Source: an uncultured Oscillibacter sp. (lineage in GTDB: Bacteria > Bacillota > Clostridia > Oscillospirales > Oscillospiraceae). From it: a stretch of 15,561 nucleotides of DNA. Shown here piece by piece: positions 1-7,244 of the stretch (within the stretch, counting starts at the first letter, position 1; each line of letters begins with the position of its first letter). The notes under the pieces were generated by a model. That model searched no databases and was not told the DNA's origin. It saw nothing but the letters and a program-made list of their open reading frames with translations. The stretch is from the NCBI GenBank assembly GCA_902476875.1, contig CABSFC010000063.1, positions 1 to 15,561 of the forward strand. Direction: 5' to 3'. The position numbers and the translations under genes were made by a program.

Positions 1-41
1 TTTCACTGCTCCCAAAAGCTGAAATTTCTACTTGACTTTTG

Positions 42-719
42 TTAGCAGGTCTTTCTGCGTATCCGAAGCCCCATAGCCATCAGCAGTACATATCCCATCG
101 TCTCAAAGGCCACACCGATCTGGCCAACCGGCCATGGAACATAATGGAACAGTTCCGCCAGAAGTAACGTCACAATGGGACAGCACAGCGCCGCCCATTT
201 GGACAGCCCCAACCGTCCCTTCAGTACAAAATATATCCAGGCAATGGATACGCTGAGATCAGCCACAAAGTAATACACGAAGAAAGGAATGTATATATAC
301 ATCGCCGTCGTATTTGTCAGAGCCGACGCGGCGGCAAAGTCCATCCCGGCAGCATAGGCACATTTAAAAATGATAGCCACAAAGCAGCACATGATATGGA
401 TGAACAAAAAGCCCATGGTTCCCGCCATGGCACCGATATCGAACAAGCGGGACATTTTACGGTCGCCACCTGTTTGACACCTGGACTTTAAAAGCGCCTT
501 CATCTCCCGAATGCCCAGCCAGAACAAGGGAATAATTGCCGCGACAATGAGGATGGATGCCTCGAACCGCCACATGGACATATCCAGCCAGCCAGACTCC
601 ACCACCATATCGCTGACACTGCCCGCGGGCTTCACATCCAGCAGCCAATCTGCCACCATACACAAACCCATGCCCAGTACACCCAGACGCAAATTATGTG
701 TTTGCTTTTCTTGAATCAT
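42..719 (-). CDS. Polytopic membrane protein, function unknown
   Basis: A 225-residue hydrophobic protein with about six predicted membrane segments (roughly residues 10-27, 53-72, 94-120, 138-167, 173-193 and 200-220) and a basic C-terminal tail (RIRRK). No catalytic motif is visible. The N-terminal region with a DWLL core followed by VKPAGSVSDMV resembles, from memory, uncharacterised clostridial membrane proteins of the DUF6796/DUF4386 kind, but I cannot confirm the family. The ATG at 719 is preceded by GGGAG at a suitable distance. It is the last minus-strand gene in the window and lies 286 bp downstream of the hydrolase operon. It may be a read-through member of that operon or have its own promoter. 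A short decayed sequence with a similar N-terminal pattern lies just upstream (811-921). Confidence 0.75.
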   Translation of the reverse strand: MIQEKQTHNLRLGVLGMGLCMVADWLLDVKPAGSVSDMVVESGWLDMSMWRFEASILIVAAIIPLFWLGIREMKALLKSRCQTGGDRKMSRLFDIGAMAGTMGFLFIHIMCCFVAIIFKCAYAAGMDFAAASALTNTTAMYIYIPFFVYYFVADLSVSIAWIYFVLKGRLGLSKWAALCCPIVTLLLAELFHYVPWPVGQIGVAFETMGYVLLMAMGLRIRRKTC

Positions 720-810
720 TTCTCAATCTCCCTTACGCTTTGTTGTCTCTCCGTAAAGTCCATTATCGAAGGAGTGTCCTAATTCCAGCGCAGATGATCG
801 GCTCCGCCTG

Positions 811-921
811 CTACCGCCAAATATACCTACATAGACGGCTTATAAAACACCGCCTCCGAAGATCTCCAACTAGGGGTAGAAGAGCGCCAAACAGACCAAT
901 CAACAGAATTCTTCTTGCCTT
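811..921 (-). pseudogene. Possible remnant of a membrane protein N-terminus
   Basis: The 286-bp gap between 720 and 1005 has no intact gene. On the minus strand one frame reads RRILLIGLFGALLPLVGDL and then meets a stop (TAG at 811-813). This looks like a basic N-terminus followed by a first membrane helix ending in GDL, similar in layout to the start of the membrane protein at 42-719 (LRLGVLGMGLCMVADWLL). The frame has no start codon (an in-frame TAA lies just before it). A nearby frame reads NGLYGETTKRKG before a stop. I read this as a decayed relative of the adjacent membrane gene. A chance open stretch is possible. The rest of the gap shows nothing recognisable. Confidence 0.3.
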
Positions 922-1005
922 TTACGTCGTTGTAATCTCCAGCATTTGAATTTCTTCTCTCCCAATGCAGCAATTCTCTCAGCCGAGCCCATCAGAGGCA
1001 AAGTT

Positions 1006-1653
1006 TTATGTGCTCGTTCCATGTGTATCCTCTTTGTCTCCCGTGATGAAATAGTCGCAGTAGGCCCCGCCGGAGGCGATGGTCTGCTGGCGATGCAGTA
1101 CGCCGTGCTGAAGGCCAATCATGACAGAGTCCAGCTCGCACAGCAGCGGCATCAGCTTGCTGACGCCAAGCCTTTCACAATAGCTGCAGATGGGGCAGCG
1201 GGTGATACGGTAGTAGCAGGCGCCCTCATAGGGCTTGCCCACAAAATCCACTTGAAAGGATCCGGGATACTGCCGCTCTCGCTCAGGGATGTACCATTTC
1301 ACATACTTCAGGATACTCTTTTGGTTTGCCAGCTTGCCCTTTGGCGTGTTCAGATCCACCATGGAGAAATAGAACTTCACGTGGTACAGGCTCCGGCACA
1401 TCATCTCCTGGACCACCTCCGGGGAAATATACTTTTCGCTGGCGATGTAAGGGGCCACAAAGGCCAGGGCAAACAGCTCGTTATAGGCCATGGGATTGCC
1501 GTCCCCGATATCGTCAGTCTCAGTCACCAGCTCTTTATAAACCGGATGCGCCTTTTTCATGGTATCGCGGGCAAACGCCTTGCCGTAGTGCTCCGACAAT
1601 ACCTTTTTCATCGTGCCGCGGAACAGTGCAAAATAGAATCCGTTGTATTTCAT
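1006..1653 (-). CDS. ATC-hydrolase-like protein (paralogue 1)
   Basis: A 215-residue soluble protein that I assign to the L-2-amino-thiazoline-4-carboxylate (ATC) hydrolase family. The founding enzyme opens the thiazoline ring of ATC in bacterial L-cysteine synthesis; most homologues are uncharacterised. The last ~60 residues carry the family-like pattern CP (153-154), MPxLC (C172), D175, H183, C199 in CDYFI and a terminal GD. They align without gaps to the second copy at 3857-4534. Its ATG overlaps the stop of the upstream alpha/beta hydrolase by four bases (ATGA at 1650-1653), so translation is probably coupled. Extra cysteines at 156 and 159 (CPICSYC) are absent from the second copy. True substrate unknown; confidence is good for family and low for reaction. 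Confidence 0.78.
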   Translation of the reverse strand: MKYNGFYFALFRGTMKKVLSEHYGKAFARDTMKKAHPVYKELVTETDDIGDGNPMAYNELFALAFVAPYIASEKYISPEVVQEMMCRSLYHVKFYFSMVDLNTPKGKLANQKSILKYVKWYIPERERQYPGSFQVDFVGKPYEGACYYRITRCPICSYCERLGVSKLMPLLCELDSVMIGLQHGVLHRQQTIASGGAYCDYFITGDKEDTHGTST

Positions 1654-2417
1654 GATGGCTCCCTGTCCTCCAAAAAAGCAATCAGCCGCTGGGCAAATTC
1701 AGCCGGATGGAGCAGCGCGTATTCGGCATGATCAAGGCCGCTGATCTCTACAAATCTTGTTTCTGGGAAGTTCTTTTTGACATAGTCAATATCCCATGCT
1801 CTGGCTTTTTTCTCCAGACTGCCATACCAGTATTGGATCTCCGTGGCTGGGACAGGCACGATCTTCGGCATGGAGTAATTGTTGCAGGAGTCGAACACCC
1901 GCCAAATGGTCCTGGCCGACATATGTTTCAGCATCCGCTCCATCCAGTCCAGCTCCTCCTCGCCATATTTCTCCGGCGGATAGGCCAGCTCCAACAGCTT
2001 CCGGCTGTGCTTGCCCAGCTCCACCATCAGGAAGTCCCGGAGGGCGATGAATCTTGTCGCCAGCCAGGGCAGCTGATACGGCGTAATGCCGGCGTCGATG
2101 ACTGCTTTGTCAAACCGGATTTTGCCGTTTGCCAGAAGGCGGATGACCATGCTGCCGCCCATGGACAGGCCGTACAGCCCATGGACCCTGCCATATCCCC
2201 GGTCCAGCAGCCAATCCTCCAGCGTTTCCGCGATCTCCTCGACACTGGTATAGTCCTCGTCCGTGGTCAGATCATGGCCCGGCATAGCCGGAACAATGAC
2301 ATGATACCGCTGGGCCAGCAGGCGGAGGCTCTCCTCATAGAAGTCCCAGCCAGTGCAGGAGGCGTGGAGGAATAAAAGGCATTCCCGGTTTTCCTGCCCA
2401 AATTCATGGATGTTCAC
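1650..2417 (-). CDS. Alpha/beta hydrolase (serine hydrolase)
   Basis: A 255-residue single-domain alpha/beta-hydrolase. Visible elements: LLFLHASCTGWDFYEESL near residues 14-31 (strand and oxyanion region), a PGHD turn at 46-49, the nucleophile elbow GLSMGG with Ser85, and a late catalytic His230 in GLDHAEY. The acidic residue is not certain (Glu202 is possible). No signal peptide, so cytoplasmic. The start is GTG at 2417: it has AGGAG eight bases upstream, and the only nearby ATG in that leader runs straight into a stop. The family includes esterases, lactonases and C-C hydrolases, and sequence alone does not show which. It sits between an HSL-type esterase (30-base gap) and an ATC-hydrolase-like gene (ATGA overlap), so all three probably act on one class of substrate. 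Confidence 0.85.
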   Translation of the reverse strand: MNIHEFGQENRECLLFLHASCTGWDFYEESLRLLAQRYHVIVPAMPGHDLTTDEDYTSVEEIAETLEDWLLDRGYGRVHGLYGLSMGGSMVIRLLANGKIRFDKAVIDAGITPYQLPWLATRFIALRDFLMVELGKHSRKLLELAYPPEKYGEEELDWMERMLKHMSARTIWRVFDSCNNYSMPKIVPVPATEIQYWYGSLEKKARAWDIDYVKKNFPETRFVEISGLDHAEYALLHPAEFAQRLIAFLEDREPS

Positions 2418-2447
2418 GCCCTCATCTCCTTTAAAAGTTTCCGTTTA

Positions 2448-3365
2448 TCAAGCAGTCCTGTCCTGGAACAGAAGCCCTATGATCTCCTCATAAGCTTTTT
2501 TACTCTCAGGAAAATAGGGCAGCATGGGGTAGCAATGGCACATACCTGGCTCGATGTGCATGGTATACTTTGCCCCCACTTTGTCATAGGCGGCGGCAAA
2601 GGGCTTCGCGCAGGCAGACAGCACCTCGTCCCCGCCATAATAGAAGTGGGTCAGGGGAGCGCCGGTGAAATTTCCCTGTGTGATACAGATCAGCTGCCGG
2701 GGGACATTGGGGTCCCCGTGGGCCATGATACTTCCGGCAGTCTTCATATAGGCGGCGTCCACCAGGACATCCCGGTCATTCAGCGCTTTCATATCCGCAA
2801 ACTCCGCCTCGTCCGCCGGACAGGTGCCGGGGGATAAAAGCACCATCCGGCCCGGCATAGGCAGTTCGTTCCCCCGCAGGTTGATGTAAGTGATGAGGTT
2901 CAATGCCAGACCCGCGCCGGAGGAAAAGCCCAGCACCGCGATGTCCTCTGCCCGGTAGTCCGAGAGCATCTGCCGGTAGGTCTCGTATACCATCTGGGTC
3001 GCCTCCAGCATACTGTGGTCAGTACAGAGCGGATAATAGGGAAACCACACATCCCGCCCGCTGCGCTTTCCCATGTTCCGCGCCACCTTCAGATCTCCGG
3101 CGTCGGAGCCGATGACCATACCGCCGCCGAATAGAAACAGCAGAGCTCGATTCGACTTCTGCGGCTGCGTCTCCATAGTCAAACAGTGGCATCCCTGAAT
3201 CATGCGGTCCGCATAGCGGGCCTTGTCATCCGCCGGCATCCGGAACTGCCGTTTCCGGTTCATCTGCTCCGCCTTTTTCAGCAGTTCCTCCTGCGGGAGC
3301 TGGAATAGTTTTTTGATACCGGTCAGCTTGATCAGGCCCTTTGCGATTTGATAACGGATACTCAT
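2448..3365 (-). CDS. HSL-family alpha/beta hydrolase (esterase/lipase)
   Basis: A 305-residue hydrolase of the hormone-sensitive-lipase type. The oxyanion-hole motif is FGGGM (79-83), a variant of HGGG with the leading His replaced by Phe. The nucleophile elbow is GFSSG (146-150) with Ser148. Probable triad partners are Asp246 in GGDEVL and His277 in GMCHCYP. I place the start at ATG 3365 (MSIRYQIAKG), because GGAGGAGG lies just upstream; the frame stays open eight codons further but without a better site. There is no signal peptide. Family members hydrolyse short acyl esters or related carboxylic esters. It is the third gene of a five-gene minus-strand operon, 34 bases after the small membrane protein. 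A role in cleaving ester bonds of an imported compound is inference. Confidence 0.85.
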   Translation of the reverse strand: MSIRYQIAKGLIKLTGIKKLFQLPQEELLKKAEQMNRKRQFRMPADDKARYADRMIQGCHCLTMETQPQKSNRALLFLFGGGMVIGSDAGDLKVARNMGKRSGRDVWFPYYPLCTDHSMLEATQMVYETYRQMLSDYRAEDIAVLGFSSGAGLALNLITYINLRGNELPMPGRMVLLSPGTCPADEAEFADMKALNDRDVLVDAAYMKTAGSIMAHGDPNVPRQLICITQGNFTGAPLTHFYYGGDEVLSACAKPFAAAYDKVGAKYTMHIEPGMCHCYPMLPYFPESKKAYEEIIGLLFQDRTA

Positions 3366-3399
3366 ATAGCTGCCTCCTCCATCACGCATAGTTCTCCCT

Positions 3400-3831
3400 C
3401 TATCGCTTCTTGTATTCCCGGAGAAGCAAGCCCCCGAATATAAAGCACAACAGCCCTCCGCCGCACAGCAGGCCGAGATAAGCCGCTCCGCCCAAGCCCT
3501 TCATCAGAGTGGCGGCCAGGGCAAGCAGTGAAAGGACTGAGCCTGCCAGACCTCCAAAGGTTAGCGCGCCAAAGCCGCGGTACAGGCGCTTTTTCGGCAG
3601 TACGCGGTCCAGCTTTTGGATCCGCTCACTGATCAGTTCCGCAATGGCAGTGATCATGGCGGCAGCGCAGAGAAGGTCCAGTAAAAGCAGTGCAACAATG
3701 AATTTGCTTTCCAAAATCTCCGGCTTTTTCATAAAACACAGCCCAAGCCCCATAAGGAAGGAGACCCATCCCACATTTCCGGGCAGATCATAAGCGATCC
3801 AGCTCGCGTCGCTGATCTTTGATTCATACAT
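3400..3831 (-). CDS. Small four-helix membrane protein, unknown
   Basis: A 143-residue protein with four predicted membrane helices (about 18-34, 44-66, 87-110 and 114-136) and a basic loop between helices 2 and 3 (KLDRVLPKKRLYRG). No known motif is recognised. The start chosen is ATG 3831 (MYESKISD), nine bases after an AGGAG; a TTG two codons earlier (3837) is a weaker alternative. It lies 25 bases after the ATC-hydrolase-like gene and 34 bases before the HSL-type esterase, so it is part of the same transcript. A small permease-like or accessory role is possible, but nothing in the sequence shows it. Confidence 0.7.
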   Translation of the reverse strand: MYESKISDASWIAYDLPGNVGWVSFLMGLGLCFMKKPEILESKFIVALLLLDLLCAAAMITAIAELISERIQKLDRVLPKKRLYRGFGALTFGGLAGSVLSLLALAATLMKGLGGAAYLGLLCGGGLLCFIFGGLLLREYKKR

Positions 3832-3856
3832 ACGCAATTTCTCCTGTCACGCAGTC

Positions 3857-4534
3857 TTACCGGGCCTCAACGTCCTGGTCTCCAACGATCCAGTAGTCGC
3901 AGGTCTTATAGCCTTGGGCGACCGTATAATGGCGGATGAGCCGGGCGTGGAGCGTCTCGGCAGCTCTCACATCCGCCCGGCACAGCCATGGCATGATCTC
4001 CATGTAGTCGTGGGTCTGGGCAAAATCCGCCAGAGGGCAGCCCACCAGGGTCACGGCGAGGCCATGGTCGTGCCCCTCAGGATTGATCTGGACGCCCCAG
4101 GTGTTGTTCCAGTCCTTCCCCTTGTGGGCGTTGATTTTATCGGCGGCCTTTTGCACGAAGCAGTATGCCAGCCTTCGGAACCAAGCCTTATCCAGACGGT
4201 TCATATTGAAGATCTTTCCGATTTTCCGGTAGCGGCTGATCATAATGATATCCAGCATCTCATCCACCGTGGCCTCTGTTAAGGTGCGGCCGGACGCCTC
4301 ATAAATCGCAAAAAACGGCAGACACATATCCAGGTTTTTGCTCATGACATTTTCCCTGCCGCCGATGCAGGGCGTCTCCTGCAGGAAACGGTCGTAAATC
4401 GGGTCCGTGCTGTGGATGATCTCCGCCGTCCGTTCCTCACCATATTGACGAATCAGCGCCGGACGGACCTGGCGCACCAGCTTTTGATACATTTTCTCAT
4501 TTCGTTCCAACATGGCTCTGATCCCCCATTCCAT
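3857..4534 (-). CDS. ATC-hydrolase-like protein (paralogue 2), first gene of operon
   Basis: A 225-residue soluble protein, paralogue of the gene at 1006-1653 and assigned to the ATC hydrolase family. The C-terminal half carries CP (166-167), MPWLC (C185), D188, H196, C212 in CDYWI and GD at 218-219. All have the same spacing as in the other copy, while the N-terminal halves differ greatly. The first ATG (4534) has no clear ribosome binding site; an ATG at 4513 (MLERNEK) follows GGGGGATC and may be the true start, giving 218 residues. It is the promoter-proximal gene behind a near-consensus promoter (4679-4707) with an inverted-repeat operator (4652-4667), so it is likely metal-regulated. Family well supported; substrate unknown. 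Confidence 0.8.
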   Translation of the reverse strand: MEWGIRAMLERNEKMYQKLVRQVRPALIRQYGEERTAEIIHSTDPIYDRFLQETPCIGGRENVMSKNLDMCLPFFAIYEASGRTLTEATVDEMLDIIMISRYRKIGKIFNMNRLDKAWFRRLAYCFVQKAADKINAHKGKDWNNTWGVQINPEGHDHGLAVTLVGCPLADFAQTHDYMEIMPWLCRADVRAAETLHARLIRHYTVAQGYKTCDYWIVGDQDVEAR

Positions 4535-4651
4535 AGATTTATTTAGAGCAGTGCCTCCCAGCTGGGCATGGGGAAACCTGGGGATTTTGCCCGTACCTCA
4601 GCTCAGGCAGCGACGGCGGTCTCTTCTGGATAACGGAAGTAATCCGCGGCG

Positions 4652-4667
4652 GTTAGGTGCAACTAAC
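4652..4667. promoter_or_regulatory. Operator, GTTAG-N6-CTAAC inverted repeat (site 1)
   Basis: GTTAGGTGCAACTAAC: 5-bp arms flanking a six-base spacer. It begins about 11 bases downstream of the -10 box of the promoter at 4679-4707, so a bound protein would block initiation or escape. It matches the sites at 8486-8501 and 12125-12140 in both arms. Arms of this kind resemble DtxR/IdeR iron-box half-sites (GGTTAG / CTAACC), though the spacing differs. Confidence 0.6.
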
Positions 4668-4678
4668 ATCATGCTTCC

Positions 4679-4707
4679 ATTATAGTACCTGCGCTTTTAC
4701 ATTTCAA
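4679..4707 (-). promoter_or_regulatory. SigmaA promoter of the hydrolase operon
   Basis: On the minus strand: TTGAAA (4707-4702), a 17-base spacer, then TATAAT (4684-4679). This is one mismatch from the vegetative consensus. The predicted transcription start is near 4672, just upstream of operator site 1, and the leader to the first gene is about 140-160 bases. No other plausible promoter was seen for the five-gene operon. Confidence 0.8.
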
Positions 4708-4760
4708 GCATACTAATAGAATGACCCTCTATATTTTCTTTGGGCGATTTTTACTCTCAT

Positions 4761-4808
4761 GAAAAGCAGTATCCGCGCCCCCGCTTTTCAATAAGAACAG
4801 CGGATGCT
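4761..4808. other. Interleaved inverted repeats in the intergenic region
   Basis: GAAAAGC (4761-4767) pairs with GCTTTTC (4783-4789), and AGTATCCGC (4768-4776) pairs with GCGGATGCT (4800-4808, one wobble pair). The pairings interleave, so in RNA they would form an H-type pseudoknot or two exclusive hairpins. It lies between the feo terminators and the hydrolase promoter. A T-rich stretch follows on the plus strand, but no plus-strand gene precedes it. Function unknown. Confidence 0.35.
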
Positions 4809-4871
4809 CTTTCGTTTTCTATGATTCCTTGCTTCTTTCAAGGTACATAGTATAGTTCACACTCGTTATAC

Positions 4872-4901
4872 GGGGCACCGAACGAAAATGTTCGGTGCCC
4901 C
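4872..4901 (-). terminator. Second hairpin downstream of feo operon
   Basis: A perfect 12-bp stem, GGGGCACCGAAC with GTTCGGTGCCCC, around a six-base loop (4884-4889). It follows the hairpin at 4912-4943 in the direction of feo transcription but has no good T-tract on the minus strand. It may be a back-up terminator or an RNA 3' stabiliser. Confidence 0.5.
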
Positions 4902-4911
4902 TTTGAAGCAA

Positions 4912-4943
4912 AACCGGCAGCAGTTTTTGAACTGCTGCCGGTT
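4912..4943 (-). terminator. Intrinsic terminator of araC-feoABC
   Basis: A perfect 14-bp stem (4912-4925 with 4930-4943) and a four-base loop. On the minus strand the stem ends in TT and is followed by TTGC, giving a short run of four Ts. It lies 20 bases after the stop of the FeoC-like gene, so it is well placed to end the feo transcript. Confidence 0.8.
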
Positions 4944-4963
4944 CCGCTTTACTCATTGATATC

Positions 4964-5200
4964 TCATGGGCGGGTCAGCTCCCAGAACACAGGCATACCA
5001 GCCAACTCCGCTCCAGCGCCGCAGTGAGCGGAACAACCCTTACAGTCGTGACCGCAGCCTCCCACACGGCGCAGATAGCCCATCTGCTCCAGAAATTCCA
5101 TCTGCCGCTTGACCTGGTCCGGCGTCGTGTTCAGGCGTTGGGCCAGGTCCTCCAGCGACCACGCCCGGCCATCGCGCATGAGCTCTAACAGTTCTGTCAT
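4964..5200 (-). CDS. feoC: FeoC-like winged-helix protein with Cys cluster
   Basis: A 78-residue protein. The N-terminal two-thirds is a winged-helix fold (LLELMRDGRAWSLEDLAQRL... then a recognition helix at about 26-40 and the wing GYLRRVGG). It is followed by four cysteines spaced C49-X3-C53-X2-C56-X3-C60, which could hold an Fe-S cluster or metal as proposed for FeoC. FeoC proteins are small cytoplasmic partners of the FeoB ferrous transporter and may sense iron or oxygen. It is the last gene of the feo operon, 10 bases after feoB, with AAAGGAG before the ATG. Enterobacterial FeoC differs much in sequence, so FeoC-like is the safer name. Confidence 0.78.
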   Translation of the reverse strand: MTELLELMRDGRAWSLEDLAQRLNTTPDQVKRQMEFLEQMGYLRRVGGCGHDCKGCSAHCGAGAELAGMPVFWELTRP

Positions 5201-5210
5201 AGCGGCTCCT

Positions 5211-7244
5211 TTAGAAGATCAGCAGTCCCACATGGTAGACCACGAAGGACATGACCAATGCCATACAGATATAGTACGCGGCGATCCGCCCGGTCCACTT
5301 GGCGGAGTGGGTCTCCTGGTAGGTGGATGCCACCGCCACCACACAGGGAATGTTGAAGGTCACGGCAAAGATAAAGGCCAGCGCCTCGGCGGGGACAATA
5401 TTTGCCGCAAGGATCTCACCCAGGTTGGTGGCCTGGGCGGCGGTACCCACGGTAGAGGCGAAGATGGTGCCTGTCCCGGCGTACAGGGAGCTGAGCACAC
5501 CCAGAGCTGCCTCCTTGCTGACGGCGGAGGAGATAAAGGCCAGGAAGGTCTGCCAGCTCAGGCCGAAGACGCGGGTCACCGGCTCGATGAAGGCGCCGAT
5601 CTTGTAGATGACGCTGCTCTCCACATTGCCGTCGGCGGTGTAGCTGAGCAGCCAGAAGAGGAAGGAAATCAGCAGGATCACCTTCAGCGCCCGGATCAGC
5701 ACGTCCTTGGTGCGGCCGAACACATAGCGCAGCAGACTCCCCCACTTCGGTCTATGGTAGGGAGGCAGTTCCATGATCAGGCCGGTCCGCTCCTCCTCTT
5801 TCACCAGATGGCGGCCAAAGACCTTGGACGTGATCCACATATGCAGCAGGGCCACCGCAAAGATCGCCAGGATAACCACCGGAGCCCACATGCCGAAGAA
5901 CACGCTGGAGATCATGGGGACGATGGCCCAGGTGGCGGCGCAGGGCACCGCCCAGGCCAGGGCGATGGTCAGGATGCGCTGGCCCCAGTTGTCGATGACC
6001 CGGGTGCCGGCGGCGCCGCCGATGGTGCAGCCGAAGCTGACCAGGAAGGGCATGATGGCCTTGCCCTGCAAGCCCAGCTTGGACATGGTGTTGTCAAAGA
6101 CGTAGGAGATACGGGCCATATAGCCGATCTCCTCGATAAAGCCGAACACCAGGGTAATGCCGAAGACGAAGCCGATCATGGAGATGGCGAAGTACAGTGC
6201 GTTGACGCCTACATCACAGATCAAACTGGTCACAAAGGCCGGTGCGCCGATGGCGGAAAGCCCGGCGGTGATGGGCGGAACCAAAAGCGACGGGAGCATA
6301 CCGCCTATGATCATAAAGGGAGCCGCGGGAATAAAAGAGGCGACGAGCCCCAGCAGGATAATGACCACGGCCAGGGGTTTGCCCCAGCGCTTGCTGGTGG
6401 CCAGACGGTCGAATTTGCCAAGGACCGCCGCATCTTTCCTGCCTGTCACTGCGTCTTTGAGAAGACCGTCGATCCAGGCGAATTTGCACTCGCCGGTGTG
6501 CAGGGCCCCGTCATGCAGTCCCGCGCAGATGCGTTCCACTTCCACAGCGGCCTCCGGGGCGACCAGCTCCTGGACCCTGGCCTTCACCGGGGCATCGCCC
6601 TCCATGACCTTGGCCGCCAGCCAGAGCGGCGTGTAATCGCCCATGCCCTCAACCGGCATCTGGGCATAGAGGTTGGAGAAGCCCTCCAACGCCATATACT
6701 GCTCCCGCAGGCCCTCTACCCGCAGTGTGGGTCGCTCCCGCAGCACCCGGTCCAGGGCGGCGAAGAAACCGTCGTAGTGCTTCACATCCGTGGCGGAGAA
6801 GGGCACCACCGGGATGCCCAGCTTCTCCTGGAGCTTTGCGGCATCCACCGTCTTGCCCTGCTCTTTGACCACATCCATCATGTTCAAAAGCAGCAACGCT
6901 GGGGTCTGGATGCCGGCGAAGTCCGCCAGCATAAAAAGGCTCCGCTCCAGCTGGGAGGCATCAGCCAGGATACACACCGCATCCGCTTTTCCGCCGGCGA
7001 TATAGTCCCGGGTGATGATCTCCTCCTCAGAGTTGGCGGACAGGCTGTATGTACCGGGCAGATCCGCCACGGTGTACTTCACACCGTTCCGGATGAAGTA
7101 GCCCTCTTTCTGCTCCACCGTTTTGCCGGGCCAGTTTCCCACATGCTGCCGCAGGCCGGTCAGGCCGTTGAACAGGGTGGACTTGCCGGAGTTGGGCTGT
7201 CCCAGCAGGGCAATGACCGGGTTTTTGATAGCCGTCTGTGTCAT
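5211..7244 (-). CDS. feoB: Ferrous iron transporter FeoB, variant gate type
   Basis: A 677-residue inner-membrane Fe2+ transporter with an N-terminal G-protein domain. Visible GTPase motifs: G1 GQPNSGKS (15-22), the switch region around NWPGKTVE (38-45), G3 DLPG (61-64), G4 NMMD (121-124) and G5 SAT (150-152). A linker helix leads to the membrane domain (about 288-677), which contains EEIGYMAR (371-378). The first gate motif reads FGCTIGGAAGTR (404-415), where many FeoB proteins have GCNVPAIMATR; Cys406 is kept. The second gate is FNIPCVVAVAST (630-641) with Cys634. The start is ATG 7244, with GGAGG upstream and overlapping the feoA stop as ATGA. Iron is the likely substrate given feoA and feoC; other divalent metals cannot be excluded. 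Confidence 0.93.
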   Translation of the reverse strand: MTQTAIKNPVIALLGQPNSGKSTLFNGLTGLRQHVGNWPGKTVEQKEGYFIRNGVKYTVADLPGTYSLSANSEEEIITRDYIAGGKADAVCILADASQLERSLFMLADFAGIQTPALLLLNMMDVVKEQGKTVDAAKLQEKLGIPVVPFSATDVKHYDGFFAALDRVLRERPTLRVEGLREQYMALEGFSNLYAQMPVEGMGDYTPLWLAAKVMEGDAPVKARVQELVAPEAAVEVERICAGLHDGALHTGECKFAWIDGLLKDAVTGRKDAAVLGKFDRLATSKRWGKPLAVVIILLGLVASFIPAAPFMIIGGMLPSLLVPPITAGLSAIGAPAFVTSLICDVGVNALYFAISMIGFVFGITLVFGFIEEIGYMARISYVFDNTMSKLGLQGKAIMPFLVSFGCTIGGAAGTRVIDNWGQRILTIALAWAVPCAATWAIVPMISSVFFGMWAPVVILAIFAVALLHMWITSKVFGRHLVKEEERTGLIMELPPYHRPKWGSLLRYVFGRTKDVLIRALKVILLISFLFWLLSYTADGNVESSVIYKIGAFIEPVTRVFGLSWQTFLAFISSAVSKEAALGVLSSLYAGTGTIFASTVGTAAQATNLGEILAANIVPAEALAFIFAVTFNIPCVVAVASTYQETHSAKWTGRIAAYYICMALVMSFVVYHVGLLIF

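Noticed and set aside
698..949. Plus-strand open frame in the gap upstream of the left membrane gene
   Set aside because: No ribosome binding site, highly basic composition without a fold pattern, and partly opposite the membrane gene start. It is better explained as non-coding or decayed sequence.
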